Source: Candidatus Yanofskybacteria bacterium RIFCSPLOWO2_02_FULL_45_18
Lineage (GTDB): Bacteria > Patescibacteriota > Minisyncoccia > 2-02-FULL-40-12 > GWA2-44-9
Direction: 5' to 3'
Assembly: GCA_001795795.1 (NCBI GenBank)
Contig: MGKV01000017.1
Coordinates: 81 to 48,941, forward strand
Length of the DNA: 48,861 bases
Under the pieces are notes generated by a model. The model saw nothing but the letters and a program-made list of their open reading frames with translations. It was not told the DNA's origin and did no database searches. Made by a program: the position numbers and the translations under genes. This document shows, in pieces, positions 8,974 through 18,339 of the stretch (position 1 is the first letter of the stretch; each line of letters begins with the position of its first letter).

Positions 8974-9468
8974 ATCGCCCCACCCCAGCAGTCCCTCTTC
9001 GGAAGCAGAATAGGTTTTCTCCTGCTGAAAACCTTTCTTCGCCCTCGGCATAGCATCACACCTTAAAGGGTGGGAGTCCCAGCTGCTATGCCTACGGGAT
9101 GTTCCTCAAAGGGACTGCTGGGGTGCAGCTTTAGGTCAATTACAATGGGCTGTGCTCGTGAGTATAGAGCCTCACCTCCTCCCCTGAATAACATTCCGAG
9201 ACTGAAATGCCCGGTGCAGTACCGAGGGAGTAAGTATCGGCAAATTCAAGGTCAAGCGTTCAGAAATGAAATTTGGTCATTGGATCATCGTGGTAATTCG
9301 GTCAAATGCAAAATTTCATTTCTGTAGCCTTGGCTAGCGGCCAGACCTGCACCCTTATTCTGCGGGTGCGGTCTCAGGGTCACCTAGAATTTGCCGATAG
9401 ATACTTACTCACGAATACAAACCGGGTATTGAAGGCGAGGACGTTATGAAGGAGAGGGGTGGGGCGAT
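8974..9468. ncRNA. Candidate large structured noncoding RNA (strand unresolved)
   Basis: Closing helix 8974-8986/9456-9468 (13 bp) plus helices 8987-8996/9110-9119, 9012-9019/9027-9034, 9047-9055/9084-9092, 9228-9247/9387-9410, 9261-9274/9311-9324 (14 bp), 9344-9354/9364-9374; no long conserved ORF. Confidence 0.65.
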
Positions 9469-9487
9469 GGGTGTACAGAAAACAAAA

Positions 9488-9510
9488 ACCCCGCTACGGC
9501 GGGGCTTTTG
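9488..9510. terminator. Bidirectional terminator
   Basis: aaaaaccccgc-tacg-gcggggctttt. Confidence 0.75.
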
Positions 9511-9520
9511 TAATTGCGAT

Positions 9521-10651
9521 TTAGGATTGGACTTCGGTTTTTTCTGCTTCTTTTTTGTCGGTCTTTTCCGGATTAAGCGTAAGGATGAGTTTGTGTTCTT
9601 TGGCTTCCAGATTAACAATTGCCACAGCATATTCTTTGCCGATCTCTATGGTCTCGGCCGGATTCTTGCCTTCAAATTCCGATATGGGCAGAAGACCGGT
9701 GATATCGCCGGGCAACTCCATGAAAACGCCGTTGTTCCGGATTTTGATAGCCCGCGCGCTGACGGTCTGGCCGACGGAATATTTTGATTCAATCGTGTCC
9801 CACGGATTTTCTTTCAAGGCCTTGAGCGAGAGAGAAACGCGGTTGCCTTCTTTTGAAATTACCTTGGCTTTTATTTTGTCGCCGGTGTGCAGATATTCTC
9901 TGGGATTCTCAACAAATTTCCAGTCAATCTCGGAATAATGAATCAAACCATCCAAAGTGGTGCTTAACTTAACGAAAGCGCCGAAGTCGGTAACTTCAGT
10001 TACTCCGCACTCAACGATATCGCCGACATTAAGTTTCGCCAACTCCTCTTGAGCCGCCTCTTCCCTGATGGCTCTTTCGGAAACTATCAGCTTGCCCTCG
10101 GTTTCCGAAAAATCAAGTATCCTTACCTCCAGCTCCTGTCCTTTAAATTTCTGGAGGGCTTGGACGATTTTGGCCGTATCGCCGCCTTCAATTTTGGGGT
10201 AGTGTTCGGCAGAAAGCTGGGAAAGGGGCAGAAAGCCTTGTACGCCGTTAACTTCCACAATGAGGCCGCCCTTGTTTATGTTGACGATAGAAGTTTTGAT
10301 GATTTCTCCTTTTTCTTTCTTTTCTTTTATATCCTGCCAAGCGGTGGTCATCTGGGCGGCGCGCAACGAGAGCTCGCGGTATCCTTGGTCGTTCTCAAGC
10401 TCAAGCAACATGGCTGAAACTTTCTCACCCGGTTGTAATGCCTTCATTCTTTCCGGATTATCATAAAACTCGCCCGGATAAACAACCCCGATGCCCATAG
10501 AACCCAAATCAACCATAACGCTTGACTTGGAAACGCTGACAATCTCGCCGCTGACTATCTGGCCAACTTTGGGGAGATGAAACTCCTCTTTGGCCAGCAA
10601 ATCCTTCATTGAAAGGATATCCGCTGGTTGTGTTTGAATTGGCGCAGACAT
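9521..10651 (-). CDS. rpsA: 30S ribosomal protein S1-like (multiple S1 domains)
   Basis: Repeated S1 motifs: VDLGSMGIGVVYPGEF, VNGVQGFLPLSQL, FGAFVKLSTTLDGLIHYSEI, GVFMELPGDITGLLPISEF. Confidence 0.9.
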   Translation of the reverse strand: MSAPIQTQPADILSMKDLLAKEEFHLPKVGQIVSGEIVSVSKSSVMVDLGSMGIGVVYPGEFYDNPERMKALQPGEKVSAMLLELENDQGYRELSLRAAQMTTAWQDIKEKKEKGEIIKTSIVNINKGGLIVEVNGVQGFLPLSQLSAEHYPKIEGGDTAKIVQALQKFKGQELEVRILDFSETEGKLIVSERAIREEAAQEELAKLNVGDIVECGVTEVTDFGAFVKLSTTLDGLIHYSEIDWKFVENPREYLHTGDKIKAKVISKEGNRVSLSLKALKENPWDTIESKYSVGQTVSARAIKIRNNGVFMELPGDITGLLPISEFEGKNPAETIEIGKEYAVAIVNLEAKEHKLILTLNPEKTDKKEAEKTEVQS

Positions 10652-10677
10652 AAGTGTCTTGGAGTATACAAAATAAC

Positions 10678-10714
10678 AAGTCAGAAGTCAAAGGTTAAAA
10701 GTAAAAAGTTAAGG
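10678..10714. repeat. Degenerate heptad array
   Basis: aagtcag aagtcaa aggttaa aagtaaa aagttaa. Confidence 0.75.
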
Positions 10715-10760
10715 TAAGAAATTGTTGCTTTCAGGACTAATTTTTGATAAAATTAATAAC

Positions 10761-11420
10761 ATGACCATAACTTGGTATGGACAAAGTTGCTTCCGTATTG
10801 AAACAAAAGGGGCTTCTTCGACGGGCTTAGGGCAAGCTTCTGTTTTGATTGACCCCTTTTCTAGGGATATAGGGCTAAGGCCGCCCCGGATAAAGGACGA
10901 TATTGTTTTGGTTACTCACGCTCATTACGACCACAACAATTTGGAAGGACTGAACGAAGAGGCGTTTGTGATTAATACGCCGGGAGAATACGAAAGAAAG
11001 GGTATTTATGTGCGCGGCACCCGTTCTTATCACGATAATTCCAGTGGCATCGAAAGGGGGCTGAACACCGTCTTTATTCTTAAGGCCGAGGATATGGCAA
11101 TTTGCCACATGGGCGATTTTGGCCAAACCAAACTGGAGGAACACCAGCTCGAGGAGATAGGCGATGTTGACCTGCTGATGATTCCTGTTGGCGGAAAATA
11201 CACGATTGGCTCAAAAGAAGCGGTGGAAATAATCGGTCAGATCGAACCCAAGATAGTTATTCCGATGCACTACAAAGTGCCATCGCTGAATATAGATATT
11301 GACGGACCGGAGAAGTTTACCAAAGAACTGGGGCTGGCGCCGGAGAAGGTTGATAAGTTCAAAATTGCGAAGAAGTTACTGCCGGCGGAAGAGATAAAAT
11401 TAGTGATGTTTGAGTTGTAA
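10761..11420 (+). CDS. MBL-fold metal-dependent hydrolase (UlaG-like)
   Basis: MTITWYGQSCFRIE; THAHYDHNNLEG; GDFGQTKLEEHQL; PMHYKVPS. Confidence 0.9.
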   Translation: MTITWYGQSCFRIETKGASSTGLGQASVLIDPFSRDIGLRPPRIKDDIVLVTHAHYDHNNLEGLNEEAFVINTPGEYERKGIYVRGTRSYHDNSSGIERGLNTVFILKAEDMAICHMGDFGQTKLEEHQLEEIGDVDLLMIPVGGKYTIGSKEAVEIIGQIEPKIVIPMHYKVPSLNIDIDGPEKFTKELGLAPEKVDKFKIAKKLLPAEEIKLVMFEL

Positions 11421-11483
11421 CATTTAACACTTGACCTGCGACATTTGACAGGCGGTCAGTTGTCAATGGTTAATTGTCAGTTG
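11420..11483. repeat. Degenerate heptad array
   Basis: acattta acacttg acctgcg acatttg acaggcg g tcagttg tcaatgg ttaattg tcagttg. Confidence 0.7.
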
Positions 11484-11490
11484 TTCGCTA

Positions 11491-11835
11491 ATGAAGTGGC
11501 TTGATGAAATCCACAAACAGCCCAAGGGCGTAAGAGAACTGTTATTCGCGCTCTGCGTGGTAGCGACGCTGTCGCTGATTGGGATGGCATGGTTCAGGTC
11601 TTTTGATAAACAACTTTTTGCGTTGCTGAATCCGGATGTAAAAATTGAAGACCAGAAGCATTATGCCGTCAACGAAGCGCCGTCAATCTTTGCTTCTATC
11701 GGTCAACTCTTCGGAGATTTAAAGGCGCAGATATCGAGGATATTTCAAGAGGACTACTTGCCGCAAGCGTCTCCTGAAAATTATGAAGATATTCAGGCGA
11801 AGCCGTTGCCGTTGCCACGGGACAAAACCGAATAG
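11491..11835 (+). CDS. Hypothetical single-TM protein
   Basis: LLFALCVVATLSLIGMAWF TM segment; directly upstream of gyrA. Confidence 0.7.
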   Translation: MKWLDEIHKQPKGVRELLFALCVVATLSLIGMAWFRSFDKQLFALLNPDVKIEDQKHYAVNEAPSIFASIGQLFGDLKAQISRIFQEDYLPQASPENYEDIQAKPLPLPRDKTE

Positions 11836-11846
11836 AATTTTATTTT

Positions 11847-14270
11847 ATGCCAGCCGAAATACTAAAAAGGGAAATAGTTGAGGAGGTCCAGCAAGCATAT
11901 CTTGAATACGCGATGAGCGTTATTGTGGCGCGCGCTTTGCCGGATGTCCGCGACGGATTAAAGCCGGTTCACCGGCGCATTTTGTATGTGATGAATAAAA
12001 TGGGCCTGACCGGCGGGGCAAAATACCGTAAGTCGGCGACTATTGTCGGCGAGGTATTGGGTAAATACCACCCTCATGGGGATGTTTCGGTTTACGACTC
12101 AATGGTCCGCATGGCGCAGGATTTTGCGATGCGTTATCCGATGGTGGACGGGCAGGGCAATTTCGGTTCCATTGACGGGGACCGTGCGGCCGCTTACCGC
12201 TATACCGAAGCCCGCATGTCCCGCATTGCCGAAGAGCTGTTGGCCGATATTGAAAAAGAGACGGTGGACTTTGCGGATAACTATGACAGCACCCAGCAGG
12301 AGCCGAAAGTTTTACCGGCGCGCATCCCCAATCTTTTAATGAATGGCTCGGTCGGAATCGCTGTTGGTATGGCAACCAACATTCCTCCGCATAATCTGGG
12401 CGAGCTGATGGACGGGCTCGCATATCTGATTGACAACAAAGATGCGGACGCCAAGGAGCTTCTTCAATTTGTGAAGGGTCCTGATTTTCCGACAGGCGGG
12501 ATAATCTACAACGAAAACGATATCGCCAATGCCTATGCCACCGGCAAAGGTCCGATTTTGATGCGGGCAAAAGCCGATATCGTTGAGGGGGAAAAGGGCT
12601 TTCAGATAATAATCACGGAAGTGCCGTATCAGGTTAATAAAGCCGAACTTATCATAAAAATGGCCGATTTGGTCAAGGAAAAGAAAATTGAGGGTATCAA
12701 GGATATCCGTGACGAGTCCGATAAAGACGGTCTGCGGATTGCCGTTGACTTGAAGCAGGACGCTTTTCCGCGCAAAGTCCTCAATCAGCTTTTTAAATAC
12801 ACCGAACTGCAGAAGGCCTTCCATTTCAACATGCTGGCGCTGGTTGACGGTATCCAGCCGCAGATACTAGGTCTGAAAGCGATGCTGGAGAAATTCATTG
12901 ACCACCGGCGGGATGTGGTAACGCGGCGGACAAGATTTGATCTGCAAAAGGCCAAAGATCGGGCACACATTCTGGAAGGCCTCAAAAAAGCGCTTGACCA
13001 CATAGATGAAATCATTAAGCTCATCAAAAAATCAGAATCGCGCGAAGACGCTTTTAATAATTTGATTAAGACATTCAAATTTTCTGACCGCCAGGCCAAC
13101 GCTATTTTGGAAATGAAATTGCAGGCCTTGGCTGGTTTGGAAAGAAAGAAGATTGACGACGAGCTAAAAGAAAAGAAAGAGCTGATTGCGTATCTGGAAG
13201 AACTTTTAGCCAGCCCCAAGAACATATTAGCCGTTATCAAGGATGAATTCCGCGAGATAAAAACAAAGTATGCGGATGAGCGCCGGACCAAGGTGGTCAA
13301 ATCTCCGCTTAAAGAGATAGGCGAAGAAGAATTGATTCCCGAGGAAGATTCGCTTTTTATGCTGACGCAGGGCGGTTATATCAAACGGATACCTCCCGAA
13401 GATTTGCGCGCCCAAAAGCGCGGCGGCAAGGGTCTTATCGGCATTGCCACCAAAGAAGAGGATGTCGTTTCGCAATTTTTCATAGCCAATACCCATGACG
13501 ACCTTTTGTTTTTCACTAACTCGGGCAAGGTTTTCCAGACCAAGGGCTATGAGGTGCCGGAATCTTCGCGCCAAGCCAAAGGTAAAGCCATCGTTAACTT
13601 CCTGCAGATTACCCCAGCCGACAAGATTACGGCGGTAGTGCCGTTGTCCAAAGAGCAAAAGGGCCAGTATCTTTTTATGGCCACAGCCAACGGTATCATC
13701 AAAAAAGTGGAGATGGACGCTTTCGGCGCGGTCCGGCGCAACGGCATGATTGCCATAGGCCTCAAGGGTGACGACGAGTTGCGCTGGGTGCTTTCCATTT
13801 CCGGCGGCGATGAGATGATTTTGGTTACGGCCGGCGGCAACGCCATCCGTTTCAAAGAAAAAGATGTCCGCGCGATGGGCCGCACCGCGGCCGGAGTTAT
13901 CGGCGTGCGGTTGGGCGATAGTGAAAAAATCGTCGGCGCCGATGTCATTCCCGCCAAGGCCGAGAAGGGTCTGCATATTCTGGCGGTGATGGAGCATGGC
14001 TATGGCAAGCGCACTGCGCTCGGCCAGTACAAGGTGCAAAAGCGCGGCGGGAGAGGTATCATGACCGCCAAAATTACGCCTAAGACCGGCAAGCTGGTGT
14101 CGGCTCACATCACCTCCGAAGAGAACAAAGAAATCATCGCCGTATCGCAAAAGGGCGTAGTTATCCGCACCTCCATTGAATCAATCTCAATCATCGGCCG
14201 CGCCACCCAAGGTGTCCGCATCATGCGTCTTGAAGCAGGCGACTCACTGGCAAACGTTGTAGTAATCTAG
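11847..14270 (+). CDS. gyrA: DNA gyrase subunit A
   Basis: [56 protein letters not shown] box. Confidence 0.98.
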   Translation: MPAEILKREIVEEVQQAYLEYAMSVIVARALPDVRDGLKPVHRRILYVMNKMGLTGGAKYRKSATIVGEVLGKYHPHGDVSVYDSMVRMAQDFAMRYPMVDGQGNFGSIDGDRAAAYRYTEARMSRIAEELLADIEKETVDFADNYDSTQQEPKVLPARIPNLLMNGSVGIAVGMATNIPPHNLGELMDGLAYLIDNKDADAKELLQFVKGPDFPTGGIIYNENDIANAYATGKGPILMRAKADIVEGEKGFQIIITEVPYQVNKAELIIKMADLVKEKKIEGIKDIRDESDKDGLRIAVDLKQDAFPRKVLNQLFKYTELQKAFHFNMLALVDGIQPQILGLKAMLEKFIDHRRDVVTRRTRFDLQKAKDRAHILEGLKKALDHIDEIIKLIKKSESREDAFNNLIKTFKFSDRQANAILEMKLQALAGLERKKIDDELKEKKELIAYLEELLASPKNILAVIKDEFREIKTKYADERRTKVVKSPLKEIGEEELIPEEDSLFMLTQGGYIKRIPPEDLRAQKRGGKGLIGIATKEEDVVSQFFIANTHDDLLFFTNSGKVFQTKGYEVPESSRQAKGKAIVNFLQITPADKITAVVPLSKEQKGQYLFMATANGIIKKVEMDAFGAVRRNGMIAIGLKGDDELRWVLSISGGDEMILVTAGGNAIRFKEKDVRAMGRTAAGVIGVRLGDSEKIVGADVIPAKAEKGLHILAVMEHGYGKRTALGQYKVQKRGGRGIMTAKITPKTGKLVSAHITSEENKEIIAVSQKGVVIRTSIESISIIGRATQGVRIMRLEAGDSLANVVVI

Positions 14271-14319
14271 GTTGTAATGGGTTGTAACGATCTGATTATC
14301 TATATAAAATTATTAGAAA

Positions 14320-14333
14320 CTAGCACGTGCTAG
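14320..14333. repeat. 14-bp perfect palindrome downstream of gyrA
   Basis: ctagcacgtgctag. Confidence 0.8.
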
Positions 14334-14344
14334 AAAATAATAAT

Positions 14345-14470
14345 ATGAGATTTGTAGAAAACCTGATTGAAATTATTAAGGAGATGCCGCAACTTTTGGA
14401 AGATTTATTAGTATATGAGTCTATGGGGCGTAAAATAGGGAAGAAAAAATTAAAAAGTTTTTTAAGTTAG
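14345..14470 (+). CDS. Possible small protein, 41 aa
   Basis: MRFVENLIEIIKEMPQLLEDLLVYESMGRKIGKKKLKSFLS; ORF only. Confidence 0.3.
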   Translation: MRFVENLIEIIKEMPQLLEDLLVYESMGRKIGKKKLKSFLS

Positions 14471-14530
14471 GCGAGTGACAGGCCGGTATTTAAGTGAGTA
14501 AATTAAGCAAGTAAAAAGAAGTAGTAGATA

Positions 14531-14564
14531 TTATTAAAATCCTGCTCGAGCAGGATTTTAATAA
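14531..14564. repeat. 34-bp perfect palindrome
   Basis: ttattaaaatcctgctcgagcaggattttaataa. Confidence 0.95.
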
Positions 14565-14678
14565 CTGGGGGGGTGTAAGCGTGAGGTGAGCCCTCCGCCG
14601 TCTCTTCAGTGTTCAACCTTGAATAAATAGTGGACAACTGGGTTTGGCGCAAAGATTTTGTGTGGTAAAATGTCAGAT

Positions 14679-15230
14679 ATGGAAAACTCTACAATGTTGG
14701 GCTCTTTTGCTGACCCGGAAACACTGGCTGGGCAGTTTGGCGTGACCGAAGGGATGAAAACGGCAGATTTCGGTTCAGGTTCCGGCCACTTGGGAATTGC
14801 CGTAGCCAAACGCGTTGGCAAAGACGGCATCGTCTACGCTTACGACATTATGGAGAGCGCGCTTGAAGCAATTCGTGGCCGCGCGTCGGCCCTTGGCCTT
14901 GCCAATATTGATGCCCGCCGAGCCAATCTGGAAGTGGCCGGCAGTACCGGTTTGCCCGATGGTTCGGTGGACTTGGTTTGGATGGCGTTGATACTTTTCC
15001 AATCGCAAAAAAAAGCAGATATTGTCCGCGAAGCAAGGAGAATTTTAAAACCGGGCGCGCGTATGATAATCATTGACTGGATAAAGGGCGGTGGCGGGCT
15101 GGGCCCGCCGGACGAACTGCGCACCGACGAAGAAACAATGAAAGGACTTATCGTTGCCGAAGGTTTTGAGTTGTTCAATCGTGCCAATACCGACAGTTTC
15201 CACTATATGATGACTTTTAAGAAAATTTAA
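14679..15230 (+). CDS. Class I SAM-dependent methyltransferase
   Basis: TADFGSGSGHLGIAVAKRV; EARRILKPGARMIIIDW. Confidence 0.9.
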   Translation: MENSTMLGSFADPETLAGQFGVTEGMKTADFGSGSGHLGIAVAKRVGKDGIVYAYDIMESALEAIRGRASALGLANIDARRANLEVAGSTGLPDGSVDLVWMALILFQSQKKADIVREARRILKPGARMIIIDWIKGGGGLGPPDELRTDEETMKGLIVAEGFELFNRANTDSFHYMMTFKKI

Positions 15231-15366
15231 AACTCAAAATGCAAAATGTCCCGACTCCGCCGAGGACTCTCGATGGAATCGGAGCAAAATTCAGAAAGTG
15301 AAAATTTCGCTTGCGAAATTTTCACTTTCTGAATTTTAAATTTTCCATTTTTAATTTTGAATTAGT
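15230..15366. repeat. Composite element: A-rich heptads / 25-bp-stem hairpin / T-rich heptads
   Basis: aaactca aaatgca aaatgtc; perfect 25-bp arms 15286-15310/15313-15337; gaatttt aaatttt ccatttt taatttt gaattag. Confidence 0.85.
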
Positions 15367-15369
15367 TTT

Positions 15370-16701
15370 ATGCAACTTCCCTCTCTCCCTTCCGGCAACA
15401 AATTAATATATGTTCTTATCGGCTTGGGGGTTTTGGTCGTCGTTCTTATTTTTATTGTTATCATCGGCGGTATCGGCAAACAGCCGGCTAAAGTAACCCT
15501 GCAACTATGGGGCGTATTTGACGAGCGGTCCGCTTACAGCAAAGCAATCAGCGATTTCAAGAAGCAATACCCTAACATTAATGTAACTTATACCAGACAA
15601 ACAGCCGAAGATTACGAACAAAAGTCGCTGAACGCTTTTGCCGCCGGCTCCGGTCCCGATATCTGGATGATTCATAACGTTTGGTTGCCCAAGCACCAAG
15701 ACAAGCTTCGCCCCCAGCCCAAAAGCTTAAAAGGTTACAAGCTTAAACCGATTACAACCATCCAATTCAAAGAACAATTCGTGGACGCGGCTTTCAAAGA
15801 CCTTGTCAGCGGTGGCCAGATCTACGCCCTGCCTCTCTATGTTGACACTCTTGCCCTCTACTATAACAAAAACCTTTTCAACAGCGTCGGCATTACGCGG
15901 CCGCCTAAAATATGGAAAGAGGTCAACGCCGATGTTGAAGCGGTTACCAGGCTGGACGCGAACGGCAACATTATCCAGTCGGCCGCGGCTCTGGGAACGG
16001 CAAGCAATATCAACCGCTCCACGGACATTCTGGCGGCTCTGATGCTCCAAAGCGGAGTGCAGATGACCAACAGCGACAACACCGGCGCGGCTTTTGCCAA
16101 AGCGGTCGGCCAGCAGAATGTGGGGCAGATAGCGCTGGAGTATTATACTGATTTCACCAATCCGTCTAAGCGCACCTATACTTGGAATAGCGGCATGCAC
16201 TACTCCGTTGACGCTTTCATTGAGGGTTCAACGGCGATGATGTTCAACTACTCCCACCAAATTCCGGTAATCCGGCAAAAAGCCCAGCGTTTTGACTTTG
16301 GGGTTGCCGCTTTTCCCCAACTGGACCTGACCGACCAAACTAATTACGCCAGCTACTGGGCGCCGGCCGTTCCGCTTGCTTCCAAACACCCCAATGAAGC
16401 GTGGCTTTTCATAAACTTTCTGGCTTCCAAGGACCCAGCCACCAACTATTTGGTGGCGACAAACCGGCCGGCGGCGCGACGCGACTTGATTGAGGCCCAA
16501 AAGACCGACGACGAATTGGGTATTTTTGCCTTGCAGGCCTTAAGCGCCAAGTCATGGTATCAGGTGGACAGTTCGGCTGTAGAAAAAATATTCGCCGACA
16601 TGATAAACGATGTTAATTTCAAACGCCGTTCTGTCCGCGACGCGTTAGTTAATGCAGAATCACGAGTGAATGTACTGATGCAGAAAGCAAGAAAAAAGTA
16701 G
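15370..16701 (+). CDS. ABC transporter extracellular solute-binding protein (sugar type), membrane anchored
   Basis: N-terminal TM; FKKQYPNINVTYTRQ; AAGSGPDIWMIHNVW; YYNKNLFNSVGI. Confidence 0.9.
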   Translation: MQLPSLPSGNKLIYVLIGLGVLVVVLIFIVIIGGIGKQPAKVTLQLWGVFDERSAYSKAISDFKKQYPNINVTYTRQTAEDYEQKSLNAFAAGSGPDIWMIHNVWLPKHQDKLRPQPKSLKGYKLKPITTIQFKEQFVDAAFKDLVSGGQIYALPLYVDTLALYYNKNLFNSVGITRPPKIWKEVNADVEAVTRLDANGNIIQSAAALGTASNINRSTDILAALMLQSGVQMTNSDNTGAAFAKAVGQQNVGQIALEYYTDFTNPSKRTYTWNSGMHYSVDAFIEGSTAMMFNYSHQIPVIRQKAQRFDFGVAAFPQLDLTDQTNYASYWAPAVPLASKHPNEAWLFINFLASKDPATNYLVATNRPAARRDLIEAQKTDDELGIFALQALSAKSWYQVDSSAVEKIFADMINDVNFKRRSVRDALVNAESRVNVLMQKARKK

Positions 16702-16703
16702 AT

Positions 16704-16801
16704 ACAAATTAAAAATGCAAAATGCAAAATTTAGGTTCTTGAAAATTTTTTTAAAAATTTTCAAGTTCAATAACTTTAATTTTTGGATTTTAAATTTTTA
16801 A
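16704..16801. repeat. Composite element: A-rich heptads / 13-bp hairpin / T-rich heptads
   Basis: acaaatt aaaaatg caaaatg caaaatt; 16738-16750/16753-16765; ctttaat ttttgga ttttaaa tttttaa. Confidence 0.82.
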
Positions 16802-16822
16802 CTTAAGCAATTTGCGGCAGAC

Positions 16823-17944
16823 ATGAATTTTCCTAATAAAAACATTGTGCTCATAATTTCAGTAATGGCCATTTTTTTATTAGGCGCGCAAATTGCTCAA
16901 GCCGCCTTTCCCGGTGTGCCTTTGGTGCCGTGCGGGCGCAATCCGATAAGTTTTACCTCAACCGACATAAATGATGTCCATCGCGCCTGCAGTCAGTGCG
17001 ACCTTTTCAAGCTGGCGCGGAATATCTTGGATTTTCTGTCTTTCGGCCTGATGCCGATTGTGGCGGCCTTACTCTTCACTTTTGCCGGACTTTTAATTTT
17101 GCTTGGCGGGGCGGTGCCGAGCCAATATAAACGCGGAGTGGATATTTTCAAGAATACCCTCATCGGCCTTTTGATAATGTATTCCGCTTGGCTGATTACC
17201 AACACGGTAATTAAAAGCTTACAGGAGGGCAATACGGGAGGCGCTTGCCTTGATTCCGGATTTTGCAGTAATGACAGTAGCAGGACATGCACGGATAATT
17301 CACAGTGCGTTGATGCGTGGTACCAATTCACCTGCCATACGACGGTGGGGGGCGGGACGACCAGCGATACGACCACTCCGCCAACTGGCACAAAATTTGG
17401 TTGCAACGAGCAAAACCAATGCGTCGCTACGGCCGACGGCCAATATCCGGATAATTCCTGCGATGGTGAATGCGAGGCGCCGCCTGTTTCGCAAGATTGC
17501 GAACAAAGTTTTTCTGTAGCGGCAACAACCGGATGCTCTGATATAACAAAATGCGTGAATGTAAATAATTACGCCGACATGAATTCCCAAAGCTGTGCCA
17601 CTAACAACGGCAATTGCGTGCTTTCCGCTTCCGCCGCCGCTCAAGCCAAGAAATTTATTGACGCCTTCAAAGCGTCGGCTCCAAGCTGTTCCATTGCTTG
17701 GTCCTCCACTATTCAGGTGACTCAACAGGTAAGCGCATCTTCTTGTCATAAGAAAGGGACCGATGATAGCGGGACCTGCGCTGATTTTAACATTTCTCCT
17801 CCGTCCGAAGATTGTTTTGACAAATTTTATCAAGCCGCGGCAAGTTCGGGTGCGTTAAAATATCTTTTAAATGAATATATACCTGCCTGTGTAAAATCAA
17901 CGACTACGGGAGGTAATATCCATGTAGTTTTTGGTGGTATTTGA
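16823..17944 (+). CDS. TrbC/VirB2 pilin-like membrane protein with Cys-rich linker and M15 peptidase-like C-terminus
   Basis: Signal + two TM segments (FGLMPIVAALLFTFAGLLILLGGAVPSQYKRGVDIFKNTLIGLLIMYSAWLI); SSCHKKGTDDSGTCADF..GGNIHVVFGG. Confidence 0.75.
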   Translation: MNFPNKNIVLIISVMAIFLLGAQIAQAAFPGVPLVPCGRNPISFTSTDINDVHRACSQCDLFKLARNILDFLSFGLMPIVAALLFTFAGLLILLGGAVPSQYKRGVDIFKNTLIGLLIMYSAWLITNTVIKSLQEGNTGGACLDSGFCSNDSSRTCTDNSQCVDAWYQFTCHTTVGGGTTSDTTTPPTGTKFGCNEQNQCVATADGQYPDNSCDGECEAPPVSQDCEQSFSVAATTGCSDITKCVNVNNYADMNSQSCATNNGNCVLSASAAAQAKKFIDAFKASAPSCSIAWSSTIQVTQQVSASSCHKKGTDDSGTCADFNISPPSEDCFDKFYQAAASSGALKYLLNEYIPACVKSTTTGGNIHVVFGGI

Positions 17945-18084
17945 GAATCGGCGTTGCGGCCATAGGGTATTTGATTTGGAGAAGACGGAGAAGACACAAG
18001 ACTGATAACGAGGCGGATGTTCAGCCGCCCACCGTACCCATTGTCCCGCCAGTCGCGCCACCAGCTAATCCGCCAGTTCAATAA
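17941..18084 (+). CDS. Small TM + Pro-rich tail ORF (TTG start)
   Basis: LRIGVAAIGYLIWRRRRRHKTDNEADVQPPTVPIVPPVAPPANPPVQ. Confidence 0.4.
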   Translation: MRIGVAAIGYLIWRRRRRHKTDNEADVQPPTVPIVPPVAPPANPPVQ

Positions 18085-18138
18085 TAAGTGTGCTACAGGG
18101 GGGTTTAAATTTATGTCCAATCGTGGTATAATTGGGGT

Positions 18139-18339
18139 ATGTATAACTGGTCTACGGACGAGGAAAAATTTAAGAAAGAAGACCCGGAGGGCCATAAAAT
18201 CTGGAGGATTGAGCAGATGGTTAATTTTGGTTTAGACGGCGATAAAATACCGGAAGAAGAACTCCGCCATTACTGGGACAAAATAAACATTGATCCGGCG
18301 CGGAGAAAATTGCTCAACCTTATATTGTATGGAGAATAA
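18139..18339 (+). CDS. Small protein, putative antitoxin-like partner of AbiEii-like protein
   Basis: 66 aa; overlaps the downstream AbiEii-like gene start by 11 bp. Confidence 0.6.
   Translation: MYNWSTDEEKFKKEDPEGHKIWRIEQMVNFGLDGDKIPEEELRHYWDKINIDPARRKLLNLILYGE

Noticed and set aside
9070-9327. 85-aa ORF inside the structured RNA region
   Set aside because: No ribosome-binding site or motif; the sequence is better explained by extensive base pairing.
8974-9468. Assignment of the structured region as RNase P RNA, SRP RNA or a group I/II intron
   Set aside because: No GAGGAAAGTCC core or ACAGAAnnnGGCTTA motif on either strand, no SRP tetraloop region, and no intron core recognised; a covariance-model scan is still needed.
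13227-14150. 307-aa minus-strand ORF opposite gyrA, and many other long antisense ORFs (e.g. 5216-5775, 12040-12570)
   Set aside because: They lie fully antisense to confidently assigned genes; composition is that of a reverse-complemented GC-rich gene and no motif is recognisable.
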